From Sphaerospermopsis sp. SIO1G1 (GTDB lineage: Bacteria > Cyanobacteriota > Cyanobacteriia > Cyanobacteriales > Nostocaceae), in NCBI GenBank assembly GCA_010672785.1, contig JAAHFX010000002.1:263493-327492 (forward strand): a stretch of DNA of 64,000 bases, written 5' to 3'. The translations under genes and the position numbers were made by a program. A model generated the notes under the pieces. That model saw only the letters and a list, made by a program, of their open reading frames with translations, was not told the DNA's origin and made no database searches. Positions 54,843 to 62,505 of this stretch are shown one piece after another. Every line of letters starts with the position of its first letter. The stretch's first letter is position 1.

Positions 54843-56656
54843 GATTTAAAGTAAATACAATATAAATTGCACAAACATTTTACCTCGTTTCCATGCAATT
54901 CAATTAAACCTAAACTGCGTAATTTAAAAGCTTGTTCAGAATCTATTTTAATGGAAATATCACTATTAATTACTTGCTGCATTGTTGTTTTTAAAAACTG
55001 ATCATTTTCTAGTTCATGTAAAAGATTAGCCAGAAAACTGCGATAGGGACTTTCATCCGTAGGTGCAATTTTGATAAACTGTTCTACAGTCAAATTATCC
55101 TTGGTAATTTTATCTAAAGCAGTTGTTAATAAATAAGGATGTCCATCAATCATTTCTCTTAACTTGTTGATGTCCACATCTGATAAATTTAAACCATATT
55201 TTTCTACTAACTCTTGGCTTTGTGTAAAGTTAAATTCTCCAATTTCCACAGGTAACCCGACATTAAAAGGTGATTGATTCACATTTAAGGAAACATAAAC
55301 ATTTTCAGAATGAGAAATCACCAACCGTAATTTTTGCAAACTTTCCTCATTATTAGGGTTTTCTTTCCATCCTCGTAATAAAGCTGAAAATTGTTGAGTA
55401 ATTTCTGTATAGGGGAAGATTTCATCAATATTATCCAATCCTAAAACTAAGGGAGTATCAAGATTGGCTAATATGTATTTCTTTAAATAATTAGTGCAGT
55501 TAGTTTGATTACTTAATGTTGGTTTCCAAAGTTGATCAGTTTTGTCCTCTAGTCCTAATTCTAAACTCAAAATTGCACAAAAACTTTGTAAAAAAGTATG
55601 CAAATCAGTCAAAATTTCTGGACTCCACAAATTAATAGATACTGTCTGATATCCTGCTTCTTTAGCATGAGCAAAAATCTGACGCATTAAGGTTGTTTTC
55701 CCCATCTTGCGGGGTGATTTAATCCTCAATAACACTCCCGGTTGCAAGATAGATTCAAAACATTGATTTTCAATTTTTGGCCGGGGAATATAAACAAGAT
55801 TGGATGATTTAGGTTCTGGTTGGGAAGGAATATTTGATAACTGTGCTTGAATAAACCGACTCACACCTTGATAAACTAAATTATTAGGTGACTTTGGTTT
55901 TGTAATGGAAATGTGGTTCTCATCGGTAGCAGTTGGTTGCACATCTTTAATCCCAGGGTTAGCACTATCTGGATCTACCACTAAAATTCCCAAAATTGCT
56001 TGAGTTTCAAAATAAACTTTAGTCGTAATTGCCATTTTATCCACATTTTGACGATACCATTCATTCAATTGACGTAATTGGGGAATGTGGGATTTTAGTT
56101 CATCAACGCTGATAGTTGATCTCGTAAAAGTACCAATATTTGTAACTAAATCAGCTAAATGAGAACCAGTGTGAGGAGTGGATAGAAATACAATTCCTTG
56201 AGTTTTTTCAATTACTTTGGTTTTATTAAAAGTTTGAGCATTCCGCAGCATTTCCTTTACTAATAAACCACCCATACTATGAGTGATAAAAATCAGTGGA
56301 TGTTCACGAATATTATTAATAGTAAGATATTCTAATAAATTACCAGCACGATCAAAAAGTGGCATAGTTGAACCTTTCCACTCAAAGGGTGCAGCATTAT
56401 AACCAAAACACCAAATTCCTAAATCTGACCTTTCCTTTGCTAACCACATTGGCCAGAAATTATCATCATTATCTAATTCTTGAGGGTGCCATGTTGTTCT
56501 TGCACCACCACCCAAACCATGCACAAAAATTATATCTCCTTTGCGTTTAGGATTGTCACATCCTGAGATTTTGATTAAACCAGTTTTTTCTGTGGGTATG
56601 ATGGGTGCAGGTTGTGGGTTTCTATCTAAGAGTTTATTAAGAAATTTAACAATCAT
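54815..56656 (-). CDS. SERAC1/PGAP1-like alpha/beta hydrolase fused to a STAND-type NTPase
   Basis: A 613-residue two-domain protein. Residues 40-270 form an alpha/beta hydrolase: oxyanion region FVHGLGGGARTTW, nucleophile Ser127 in THSMGGLLVKEML, acid Asp228 (LVVDPDSANPG) and His248 (DENHISITKP). Residues 285-600 form an AAA-like NTPase: Walker A KSPRKMGKTTLMRQ (about 313-326), Walker B VLGLDNIDEIF and a later LVISHSENVY segment. Such fusions of an effector-like enzyme to a regulatory NTPase recall STAND proteins used in stress or phage response. Function is inferred. It overlaps the potassium channel gene by 28 bases in convergent orientation. Confidence 0.8.
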   Translation of the reverse strand: MIVKFLNKLLDRNPQPAPIIPTEKTGLIKISGCDNPKRKGDIIFVHGLGGGARTTWHPQELDNDDNFWPMWLAKERSDLGIWCFGYNAAPFEWKGSTMPLFDRAGNLLEYLTINNIREHPLIFITHSMGGLLVKEMLRNAQTFNKTKVIEKTQGIVFLSTPHTGSHLADLVTNIGTFTRSTISVDELKSHIPQLRQLNEWYRQNVDKMAITTKVYFETQAILGILVVDPDSANPGIKDVQPTATDENHISITKPKSPNNLVYQGVSRFIQAQLSNIPSQPEPKSSNLVYIPRPKIENQCFESILQPGVLLRIKSPRKMGKTTLMRQIFAHAKEAGYQTVSINLWSPEILTDLHTFLQSFCAILSLELGLEDKTDQLWKPTLSNQTNCTNYLKKYILANLDTPLVLGLDNIDEIFPYTEITQQFSALLRGWKENPNNEESLQKLRLVISHSENVYVSLNVNQSPFNVGLPVEIGEFNFTQSQELVEKYGLNLSDVDINKLREMIDGHPYLLTTALDKITKDNLTVEQFIKIAPTDESPYRSFLANLLHELENDQFLKTTMQQVINSDISIKIDSEQAFKLRSLGLIELHGNEVKCLCNLYCIYFKSQFSNAKTS

Positions 56657-56724
56657 AAAATAGGGATAATTAGTTTATTAGTGATTAATTATAGCAGAAG
56701 GCAAGAGGCAAAAGGCAAAAGATC

Positions 56725-56843
56725 AGGACTTACGCAAAACCGAATTCAAATACTGTCATTGCGACGAAAGGAAGCAATCTCCAAGCCAACATCGAGAATT
56801 TACTTTAATTTTGTTGGATTTCACTTTGTTCTACCCAACCTAC
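56725..56843. repeat. Chimeric repeat: left part of family A joined to right part of family E
   Basis: It begins AGGACTTACGCAAAACCGAA, with the sub-type I core (TGTCATTGCGACGAAAGGAA), up to about 56782. It then continues as family E (CCAACATCGAG...TTTCACTTTGTTCTACCCAA) and ends at CCTAC. Neither family is complete. The gap 56657-56899 has no gene. Confidence 0.75.
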
Positions 56844-56899
56844 CAGACTTGTGTAAAATAGTGTTATAATCTGTTAACGATGAAAATATCAGAAATTTT

Positions 56900-57106
56900 A
56901 TGATTTCATTGCAAGAAATTATTAATTCCTTACCGAGTTTATCAAAAGAAGATCAAGATTTTCTATTTGAAACACTCCGCAAAAAAAGAGAAGAAGAAAA
57001 TCAGCAAGTGATAATTCATTTATTACGAGGTAAGTATTCTCATCTGGCAACCAGTAGTGATGATTTTGCAGTTAGAAAACAGGCAGAAATTGCTTTAGAA
57101 GATTAG
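56900..57106 (+). CDS. Small antitoxin of a PIN-type pair
   Basis: A 68-residue helical, charged protein (MISLQEIINSLPSLSKEDQD followed by FLFETLRKKREEENQQ). It sits four bases before a PIN-domain gene in the same direction, the usual antitoxin position. It lacks a recognisable AbrB or RHH motif, so its class is not clear. The C-terminal half may be the toxin-wrapping part. Assigned as antitoxin by context. Confidence 0.65.
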   Translation: MISLQEIINSLPSLSKEDQDFLFETLRKKREEENQQVIIHLLRGKYSHLATSSDDFAVRKQAEIALED

Positions 57107-57110
57107 CAAA

Positions 57111-57515
57111 ATGAATATTATCTTAGATGCTTGTGCTTTAATTGCTTTTTTCAGAAATGAACAAGGTGCAGAAATTGTAGAAAACTATTTATCTGATCAA
57201 AAATATATTTGCATGATTCATGCAATTAATTTGTGTGAAGTTTATTATGATTTTCTACGGACGGGAGGAAATACAATTGCAGACACTTTTATTGAAGATG
57301 TCGAATCTTTAGGACTATTAATTCGAGATAATTTGACTATCAGTTTTTGGCGACAGGTAGGAAGTTATAAAGCAAGTATCAGAAGAATTTCTTTAGCAGA
57401 TTGTTTTGCATTAACTTTGGCTAATCGAGAAAGTGGTATTCTAGTTACTTCAGACCGTAAGGAGTTTGAACCTATTGTTCCTCTTAATATTTGTGCTATT
57501 AATTTTATTCGTTAG
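57111..57515 (+). CDS. PIN-domain ribonuclease toxin (VapC-like)
   Basis: A 134-residue PIN-domain protein. The four acidic residues expected for a metal-dependent RNase are visible: Asp6 (LDACALIAFF), Glu at about 43 (NLCEVYYDFL), Asp at about 97 (LADCFALTLA) and Asp at about 114 (VTSDRKEFEP). It is coupled to the antitoxin gene upstream. Known VapC toxins cleave tRNA or rRNA; the target here is not evident. Confidence 0.85.
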   Translation: MNIILDACALIAFFRNEQGAEIVENYLSDQKYICMIHAINLCEVYYDFLRTGGNTIADTFIEDVESLGLLIRDNLTISFWRQVGSYKASIRRISLADCFALTLANRESGILVTSDRKEFEPIVPLNICAINFIR

Positions 57516-57525
57516 TTGTAAAACT

Positions 57526-57630
57526 GTAGGTTGGGTTGAGAAACGTTCACGCAGTGTGCCGAAGGCATAACCCAACATCGAGAATATTACTTTAATTTTG
57601 TTGGGTTTCACTGCGTTCTACCCAACCTAC
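57526..57630. repeat. Interspersed repeat family E, copy 1
   Basis: GTAGGTTGGGTTGAG at the left and CTACCCAACCTAC at the right are inverted ends, with internal CCCAACATCGAG and TTGTTGGGTTTCACTGCG. It lies between two convergent PIN-type units. Confidence 0.85.
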
Positions 57631-57634
57631 CAAC

Positions 57635-58057
57635 TCAAAAATTCCAAGGATTAATAATTACAACTTTAGTACCAATAAAATCTTTTTCATTACGAGTAAC
57701 AAGGGTGAGAGAATTTTTTAAAGCAGTAGCAGCAATAAGAGAATCCATAGTGGGTAAAGGTCGTCCATTTTGTTCTAATTCTGCTATTAGGTTTCCCCAT
57801 AAAAGCATTGTGGCAATATCCAAACCTAAAATTCGATTTTCAAACCGATGAGGTAGAGTTTTGTTTAACCATTTACTCAGGGATTCTTTACGTTTAGATG
57901 TAGGAAGTTTATTAATACCTTTTGCAATTTCACCAATAGTAATTACACTTAGATAAAGAGTTTCTGGAAGTTGATTATCTAGCCAGTTTAAAACTTGTTG
58001 ATTTGGTTGTTTAGTAATAGTTTCGGAAATTAAGCAAGTATCAAGAAGATAAGTCAT
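57635..58057 (-). CDS. PIN-domain toxin (FitB/VapC type)
   Basis: A 140-residue PIN-domain protein. Catalytic acidic residues are Asp6 (YLLDTCLIS), Glu43 (VITIGEIAKG), Asp at about 105 (TMDSLIAATAL) and Asp at about 125 (TRNEKDF). The opening LLDTCLISE and GIEPLPTS-like INKLPTSKRKESL are typical of the FitB branch. It is 22 bases downstream of its antitoxin gene. The unit runs opposite to the PIN pair at 56900-57515. Confidence 0.88.
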   Translation of the reverse strand: MTYLLDTCLISETITKQPNQQVLNWLDNQLPETLYLSVITIGEIAKGINKLPTSKRKESLSKWLNKTLPHRFENRILGLDIATMLLWGNLIAELEQNGRPLPTMDSLIAATALKNSLTLVTRNEKDFIGTKVVIINPWNF

Positions 58058-58079
58058 GGTATTCAGTTATGAAAACAAG

Positions 58080-58313
58080 TCATGGGATAAAACTATCACG
58101 TGGTAAACTGGTATCTCTACTCAGGTCTAATTCTTCAGATACTTCAGCTAAAGGAGATTGACGAAAAAATTCTGAAAGTTTACTTGGTTGTTCTGAAATT
58201 TCTTTGTGATTGTTATTTTCTAGAGTTAGACTTTGCGCTAGCAATTGGATTATGTAAAGTTTATCGTTGGGGGAAAGTTGCAGGAGTTTTTGTTCAAGTT
58301 CTGGAATAATCAT
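58080..58313 (-). CDS. Antitoxin of the FitB-type pair
   Basis: A 77-residue protein. It starts PELEQKLLQLSPNDKLYIIQ followed by LLAQSL and ends in a flexible acidic, Ser/Pro-rich part (RQSPLAEVSEELDLSRDTSL), a common arrangement for small antitoxins upstream of PIN toxins. No ribbon-helix-helix motif is clear. The assignment rests on position and length. Confidence 0.7.
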   Translation of the reverse strand: MIIPELEQKLLQLSPNDKLYIIQLLAQSLTLENNNHKEISEQPSKLSEFFRQSPLAEVSEELDLSRDTSLPRDSFIP

Positions 58314-58516
58314 AAGTTTGGTATTGTAATTTTTTTGGAATGAAGAATTGATAACTAACTAATATCTTCATTATAGTTCAAAAACTTAGAATTATAGAAG
58401 TAGATTGATGTTTCCAGGCTTTCCTGACAAAATTATGCAAAAATTGAAAATCCATAATATAATATAAAGATAATCAGATTATCATAAATAGATTATATCT
58501 TACTAACTAGACAAAT

Positions 58517-58774
58517 ATGAGTAGCATATCCTTAGAAATACCTGAAGAAGTTTTAATCAGTCTCAAAGAAACTCCAGAAAGTATATCTAGAGAAATATCA
58601 ATATTGGCAGCAGTTAAACTTTTTGAACTTGGTAAATTATCATCAGGAAGAGCAGCACAATTAGCAGGAATGTCACGGGTAGAATTTTTAATGACTTTAG
58701 GACGTTATCAAGTTTCTCCCTTTGCTTTAAATTCTCAAGAATTAGAACAAGATATAAACCAGGAATGTGGTTAA
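58517..58774 (+). CDS. UPF0175 family antitoxin
   Basis: An 85-residue protein with the UPF0175 pattern: LEIPEEVLISLKETPESISR, EISILAAVKLFELGKLSSGR and AAQLAGMSRVEFLMTLGRYQ. Such proteins contain an HTH and are normally followed by a DUF3368 PIN toxin. Here only the last codons of such a toxin remain directly after it (58764-58821). The last residues (QDINQECG) may be altered by the same deletion. It is likely to be a leftover antitoxin that might still bind DNA. Confidence 0.85.
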   Translation: MSSISLEIPEEVLISLKETPESISREISILAAVKLFELGKLSSGRAAQLAGMSRVEFLMTLGRYQVSPFALNSQELEQDINQECG

Positions 58775-58821
58775 CTGATAATATTATTAATGATGTTCTC
58801 AAATTAGCTGGAGAATCTTAA
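58764..58821 (+). pseudogene. C-terminal remnant of a DUF3368 PIN toxin
   Basis: In a frame different from the UPF0175 gene, the sequence reads GMWLTDNIINDVLKLAGES followed by TAA (58819-58821). This matches the C-terminal tail typical of DUF3368 toxins. The rest of the toxin is absent. The stop overlaps the next start as TAATG, so the lost toxin was translationally coupled to the ParD-like gene downstream. Confidence 0.6.
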
Positions 58822-58982
58822 TGAAACAAAATATTGAATCTTTAAAACAGGATATAAATGCAGGTATTCAACAACTTAAAAATGGTGAATACACAGAATA
58901 TGATGAAAATAATTTATCTACTCTCATGACTTCAATTAAAGCAAAAGGTCGGAAACGTTTACAAAGAACAATATCTGAATAA
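58821..58982 (+). CDS. Short ParD-like antitoxin (53 aa)
   Basis: A 53-residue protein below the usual gene-calling length. IESLKQDINAGIQQLKNGEY, DENNLSTLMTSIKAKGRKRL and QRTISE match the C-terminal toxin-binding half of ParD (CopG-like) antitoxins; the N-terminal RHH is missing. The start ATG overlaps the preceding stop as TAATG. No ParE gene follows: a family E repeat begins at 59020. Confidence 0.6.
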   Translation: MKQNIESLKQDINAGIQQLKNGEYTEYDENNLSTLMTSIKAKGRKRLQRTISE

Positions 58983-59019
58983 ATAAAATTATTAAAAATA
59001 ATGAAAATATTATTAGAAA

Positions 59020-59167
59020 GTAGGTTGGGTTGAGGGACGAAACCCAACATTAAGAATTATATTTTTAAGTTGTGTTAGATTTAATTGCTGAATTGAGGAA
59101 CGAAACCCCATATTGAAAATCTTATTATTGAATTATGTTGGGTTTCACTTTGTTCTACCCAACCTAC
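59020..59167. repeat. Interspersed repeat family E, copy 2 (long)
   Basis: GTAGGTTGGGTTGAGG and CTACCCAACCTAC bracket a partly duplicated interior with two CGAAACCC motifs. It is about 43 bases longer than copy 1. A short frame beginning ATGAAAATATTATTAGAAAG runs into its left end. Confidence 0.85.
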
Positions 59168-59186
59168 GTTATTTGAATTGACAACA

Positions 59187-59540
59187 TCAAGCATTAGCAA
59201 ATTCTGTAAAACTTCGTTTACTGGGATGATGAAAACCTAAAACAATATCACTTTGGGGTATTCCAGCTAATAGCAAATCATCCACAACACATAAATTAGT
59301 TGCATCTTCTTCTACCCAAACTTTGCCATTTTTAATACACACGTAAATAATAATATGTTGGATAAATTTATTTTCATCCCAACCAAATTTAAACCAAAGA
59401 TATTGCTCTCTTTTTTCATCAAAAGCTAAACGTTCACTCACTTCAGTTTCAGGATTTTGGGAACGTGGAGGATTACTCATTTGATAATATTCTGTCAATA
59501 TTTTTTTGATGATATGACGATATTTTTCTAGTTTATCCAT
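59187..59540 (-). CDS. xisI: XisI-like protein (fdxN element excision controlling factor family)
   Basis: A 117-residue protein with the XisI pattern: MDKLEKYRHIIKKILTEYY, FDEKREQYLWFKFGWDENKF, CIKNGKVWVEEDATN, and GIPQSDIVLGFHHPSKRSF. XisH and XisI together are required for excision of the fdxN element by XisF in Anabaena. Here XisI stands without XisH: its neighbour on the same strand, 14 bases upstream, is the NTPase-GUN4 gene. No fdxN or xisF is in the window. A role in excision is therefore doubtful. Confidence 0.88.
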   Translation of the reverse strand: MDKLEKYRHIIKKILTEYYQMSNPPRSQNPETEVSERLAFDEKREQYLWFKFGWDENKFIQHIIIYVCIKNGKVWVEEDATNLCVVDDLLLAGIPQSDIVLGFHHPSKRSFTEFANA

Positions 59541-59554
59541 TACGTCAATTTATA

Positions 59555-62137
59555 TTAAAGTTGACAACTATTTGCGAGGAGAGAATTGTATCCTCTCCAC
59601 CAACTTGGAAAATCATACTCATACACAATTGATTGTTTTTTATTTTGAGGTATATTTGCAATATCTAAAATTAAAATAAAAGGTAAAGTACCACGTCTAT
59701 TATATCCAGATAATGTCCTCATTTTTTTCCATTTTAGTTCATTGTGTTTTTTCCATATATCTCCTTCTTTCCAACCCACTTTCTTGGCAAAATCACTATA
59801 TTTCTCTGCATTCCAATTTATAAACTCTCGCTTTTCCCAATTAAAATATAAGGAATTACCTGTTGCTAAATATATTCTGGTTTGCACACTATAACCAAAT
59901 TTACCCTGAGAGTTTTTTACCCATAATTTATCTATTGCTTTTAAATCTTTACAGTTAAAGTTTTTCAGATCATCCAAATATAATAAATCTTTTTCCTCTC
60001 TGTTAGCTGAAATGAGAAGAAAGCTCCAATTTTTCAAATCTGCTTCTTTCCATCTTCCTTGCTGCATTAAATAGTCTAATTCATCAAGTAAATGTTGCTT
60101 GAGAAGTTCATGATAAGCTGGATTTGATTTATCTAGTTGTTTTAGTTGACGATATAAAGATTCAACAATATCAGCATTACCATTATAGAGAATATTCAAG
60201 TCTAAAGTAAACAAATCAACATTAGATTTTAACTGAGATTTGAGTAGATTATATTTTTCCAATGCTGCTTTGTAATCAACTAAAGCATTATCTTTATCTT
60301 GTAATTTACCTTTAACATAATAGATATAAACTAAAGTAGCTAAATACCTAGAGTTTTTTTGATTATTTTTTTTGTTTGGGAGTAAATTTTTCCAACTTTG
60401 ATTAAACCTGTCTTTAGCTTGGTTATATTTTGATGAAAATTTAGATTTTTGATTATCTCCAAGATTTTCTGAATTTACTAAATATTCATAACCTAAAACT
60501 AGAGAACTATCTAATAAAACTTCTTTGAGGGCTGGATTTTCTACTTTATCTTGTAAAACCAAACCTGCGATATTTAAAAATTGATTAGCTATGTTGGTTT
60601 TACCTTCTTGTTGCAGTTGAGATGCTAACTTTGATAATTCTCTAGCTTTAGAAATATTTTTCTCCACTTTAAAAATATTTTTTTCTACTTGATCAACATT
60701 TTGATTCATATTCAATGCTGCTATTCCGGAAACTACTGTAAAACATAAACTAGCAGATAAAGCGATAATTCCAAAACCAATTCTTCTTTTCGCAATTGCT
60801 AATTGTCTTTCTGCTTCCTGCTTTGCATCAGCTTCAATTTTGATTGCTTTTTCTTCCTGTTCTTGAGTGCGACTTGCTGCTAAAAATTCCCTATCTTCAA
60901 AACCTAAATTTCTATCGGTTGCCCATTTTTCAGCTTCTCTTAAAGCTTTACCTCTCAATAACCAAGAATTATCTTGTTTTCCTCTAGATAACCACTGACG
61001 AAAATTCTCTGCATAAGGACGTAAACTAGCTAAATTTCTCTCAATCCATAAATGATTAAAAATCTCATGATAAATCAGATTATAAATCTTGATTTTACTA
61101 TCTTTTTTAACAACAATTCCGGCTAACTGTAAATCACTTTGTTCGCTACTATTATCAGCTTCAATTTCTCCAGAGTGCCAAATTCGTTGATATAAATCTA
61201 ATAAATAAACTGTTTTTTGTTCATCTCTTTTCAAAATTCTATCTTGAATAGTTCTAAAATGCTCTGGTTCATCCTGAGATTCCCAATTTTTAATCACTCT
61301 TTCTGTGACTAAATGTTCCACAAAACTAGCTTCTTCTCCGTCGGAAATGATATTTTTAGATTCACAAATAAAATTACAAATCTTTTGAGTTAAAAATGGC
61401 TGTCCTCCTGTCCAATTTAAAATCTCTTGCAGTACAATGTCTGGATGATTGGTTAAATGAGAAAATCCACGAATTAAAGGTTGAGCTTCTGTAAATTCAA
61501 ACCCCGTTAATTCAATACCTTTACCAATATTAAAAGGAGTGCGTTTTTTATCTTTAATTAATTCCGAAGGAGTCGCAACACCCAAGAGGACAAAATTAAT
61601 CCGGTTATATTCAGGTTTATCAACTCTAGTATTAAAAAATGCCCGAATTAAAGCAAAGAAATCATCAACAGGGAAATCCAAACTGAGAATACTATCAATC
61701 TCATCAATAAAAATAACAATTTGAGTGGAAATTAATTTTAGGACTTCATCAATAAACTTACCAAAAACCTGGACAGGGGAAAGTCGTTTATTTTCTTCCC
61801 ATAAAGCATCTACATCAAGTTTATTTTCTAATTTCAGACTTTCATAAATACTATTAATAATGCCATTGTACCACTGTTCTGAACTTAACCCAGATGTGCC
61901 AATTACCGTTAAATCAATCGCTACACAAGCAATTTCTTCAACTTGTAATCTTTGCATAGTTCGCACCCGCAAACTTGATTTTCCCATCTGTCTGGAGTTC
62001 AGCACAAAACAAAACTCTCCAGCTTTGACAGCTTGATATAAATCTGTATCTGCTTTGCGTGTCACATAACTGGGTGCATTAGGGGGTAAACTCCCACCAT
62101 ACTGATACTGATAATGTGGGGTTACAGCTTTATTCAT
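59555..62137 (-). CDS. STAND-type NTPase fused to a C-terminal GUN4 domain
   Basis: An 860-residue multidomain protein. The N-terminal 350 residues form an AAA-like NTPase: LPPNAPSYVTRKADTDLYQA, Walker A NSRQMGKSSLRVRTM (about 47-61), Walker B IVIFIDEIDSILSLDFP and a GGQPFLTQKIC sensor segment. A winged-helix-like region (about 305-375) follows. A single transmembrane segment (FGIIALSASLCFTVVSGIAAL, about 452-473) and a long helical repeat region (about 480-700) come next. The C-terminus (about 705-850) is a GUN4-like domain with DDLKNFNCKDLKAIDKLWV, SQGKFGYSV and GWKEGDIWKKHNEL. GUN4 domains bind porphyrins, so a tetrapyrrole-sensing membrane NTPase is plausible; that is inference. Confidence 0.85.
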   Translation of the reverse strand: MNKAVTPHYQYQYGGSLPPNAPSYVTRKADTDLYQAVKAGEFCFVLNSRQMGKSSLRVRTMQRLQVEEIACVAIDLTVIGTSGLSSEQWYNGIINSIYESLKLENKLDVDALWEENKRLSPVQVFGKFIDEVLKLISTQIVIFIDEIDSILSLDFPVDDFFALIRAFFNTRVDKPEYNRINFVLLGVATPSELIKDKKRTPFNIGKGIELTGFEFTEAQPLIRGFSHLTNHPDIVLQEILNWTGGQPFLTQKICNFICESKNIISDGEEASFVEHLVTERVIKNWESQDEPEHFRTIQDRILKRDEQKTVYLLDLYQRIWHSGEIEADNSSEQSDLQLAGIVVKKDSKIKIYNLIYHEIFNHLWIERNLASLRPYAENFRQWLSRGKQDNSWLLRGKALREAEKWATDRNLGFEDREFLAASRTQEQEEKAIKIEADAKQEAERQLAIAKRRIGFGIIALSASLCFTVVSGIAALNMNQNVDQVEKNIFKVEKNISKARELSKLASQLQQEGKTNIANQFLNIAGLVLQDKVENPALKEVLLDSSLVLGYEYLVNSENLGDNQKSKFSSKYNQAKDRFNQSWKNLLPNKKNNQKNSRYLATLVYIYYVKGKLQDKDNALVDYKAALEKYNLLKSQLKSNVDLFTLDLNILYNGNADIVESLYRQLKQLDKSNPAYHELLKQHLLDELDYLMQQGRWKEADLKNWSFLLISANREEKDLLYLDDLKNFNCKDLKAIDKLWVKNSQGKFGYSVQTRIYLATGNSLYFNWEKREFINWNAEKYSDFAKKVGWKEGDIWKKHNELKWKKMRTLSGYNRRGTLPFILILDIANIPQNKKQSIVYEYDFPSWWRGYNSLLANSCQL

Positions 62138-62505
62138 AAGTCTCTATTATCATCAAGTTTTTATATTAAGTTGACACCTGTGATTGCTCTTAATTTCACC
62201 GTAATCTGATAAAACCACAGTATAACAATTTAAATCAGTACGTAAGTAAAAACACACGTAAACAATAAGATTTAACAATATAACGAGCCAAAATAGGTTA
62301 ATCCTAGTAAAATTAGGTGTAGCCAAGCAATATTAGGGAACAGGGATTTTTGTTTGTTCCGAAAATGTTAAATTAATCTTACTCAGGTACTTAATACTCT
62401 TAAACAGAAAATCTCCCACCCATATAATGTAGCAGGAGATCATTATTGCTATTAAATCAAACTCTCTGCGCCTGGAGCGCCTCTGCGTGCAAAAAACATC
62501 ACTCA

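Noticed and set aside
59001..59033. Short frame beginning MKILLES before a family E repeat
   Set aside because: It resembles the start of a PIN toxin, but only seven residues precede the repeat and no continuation is found beyond it.
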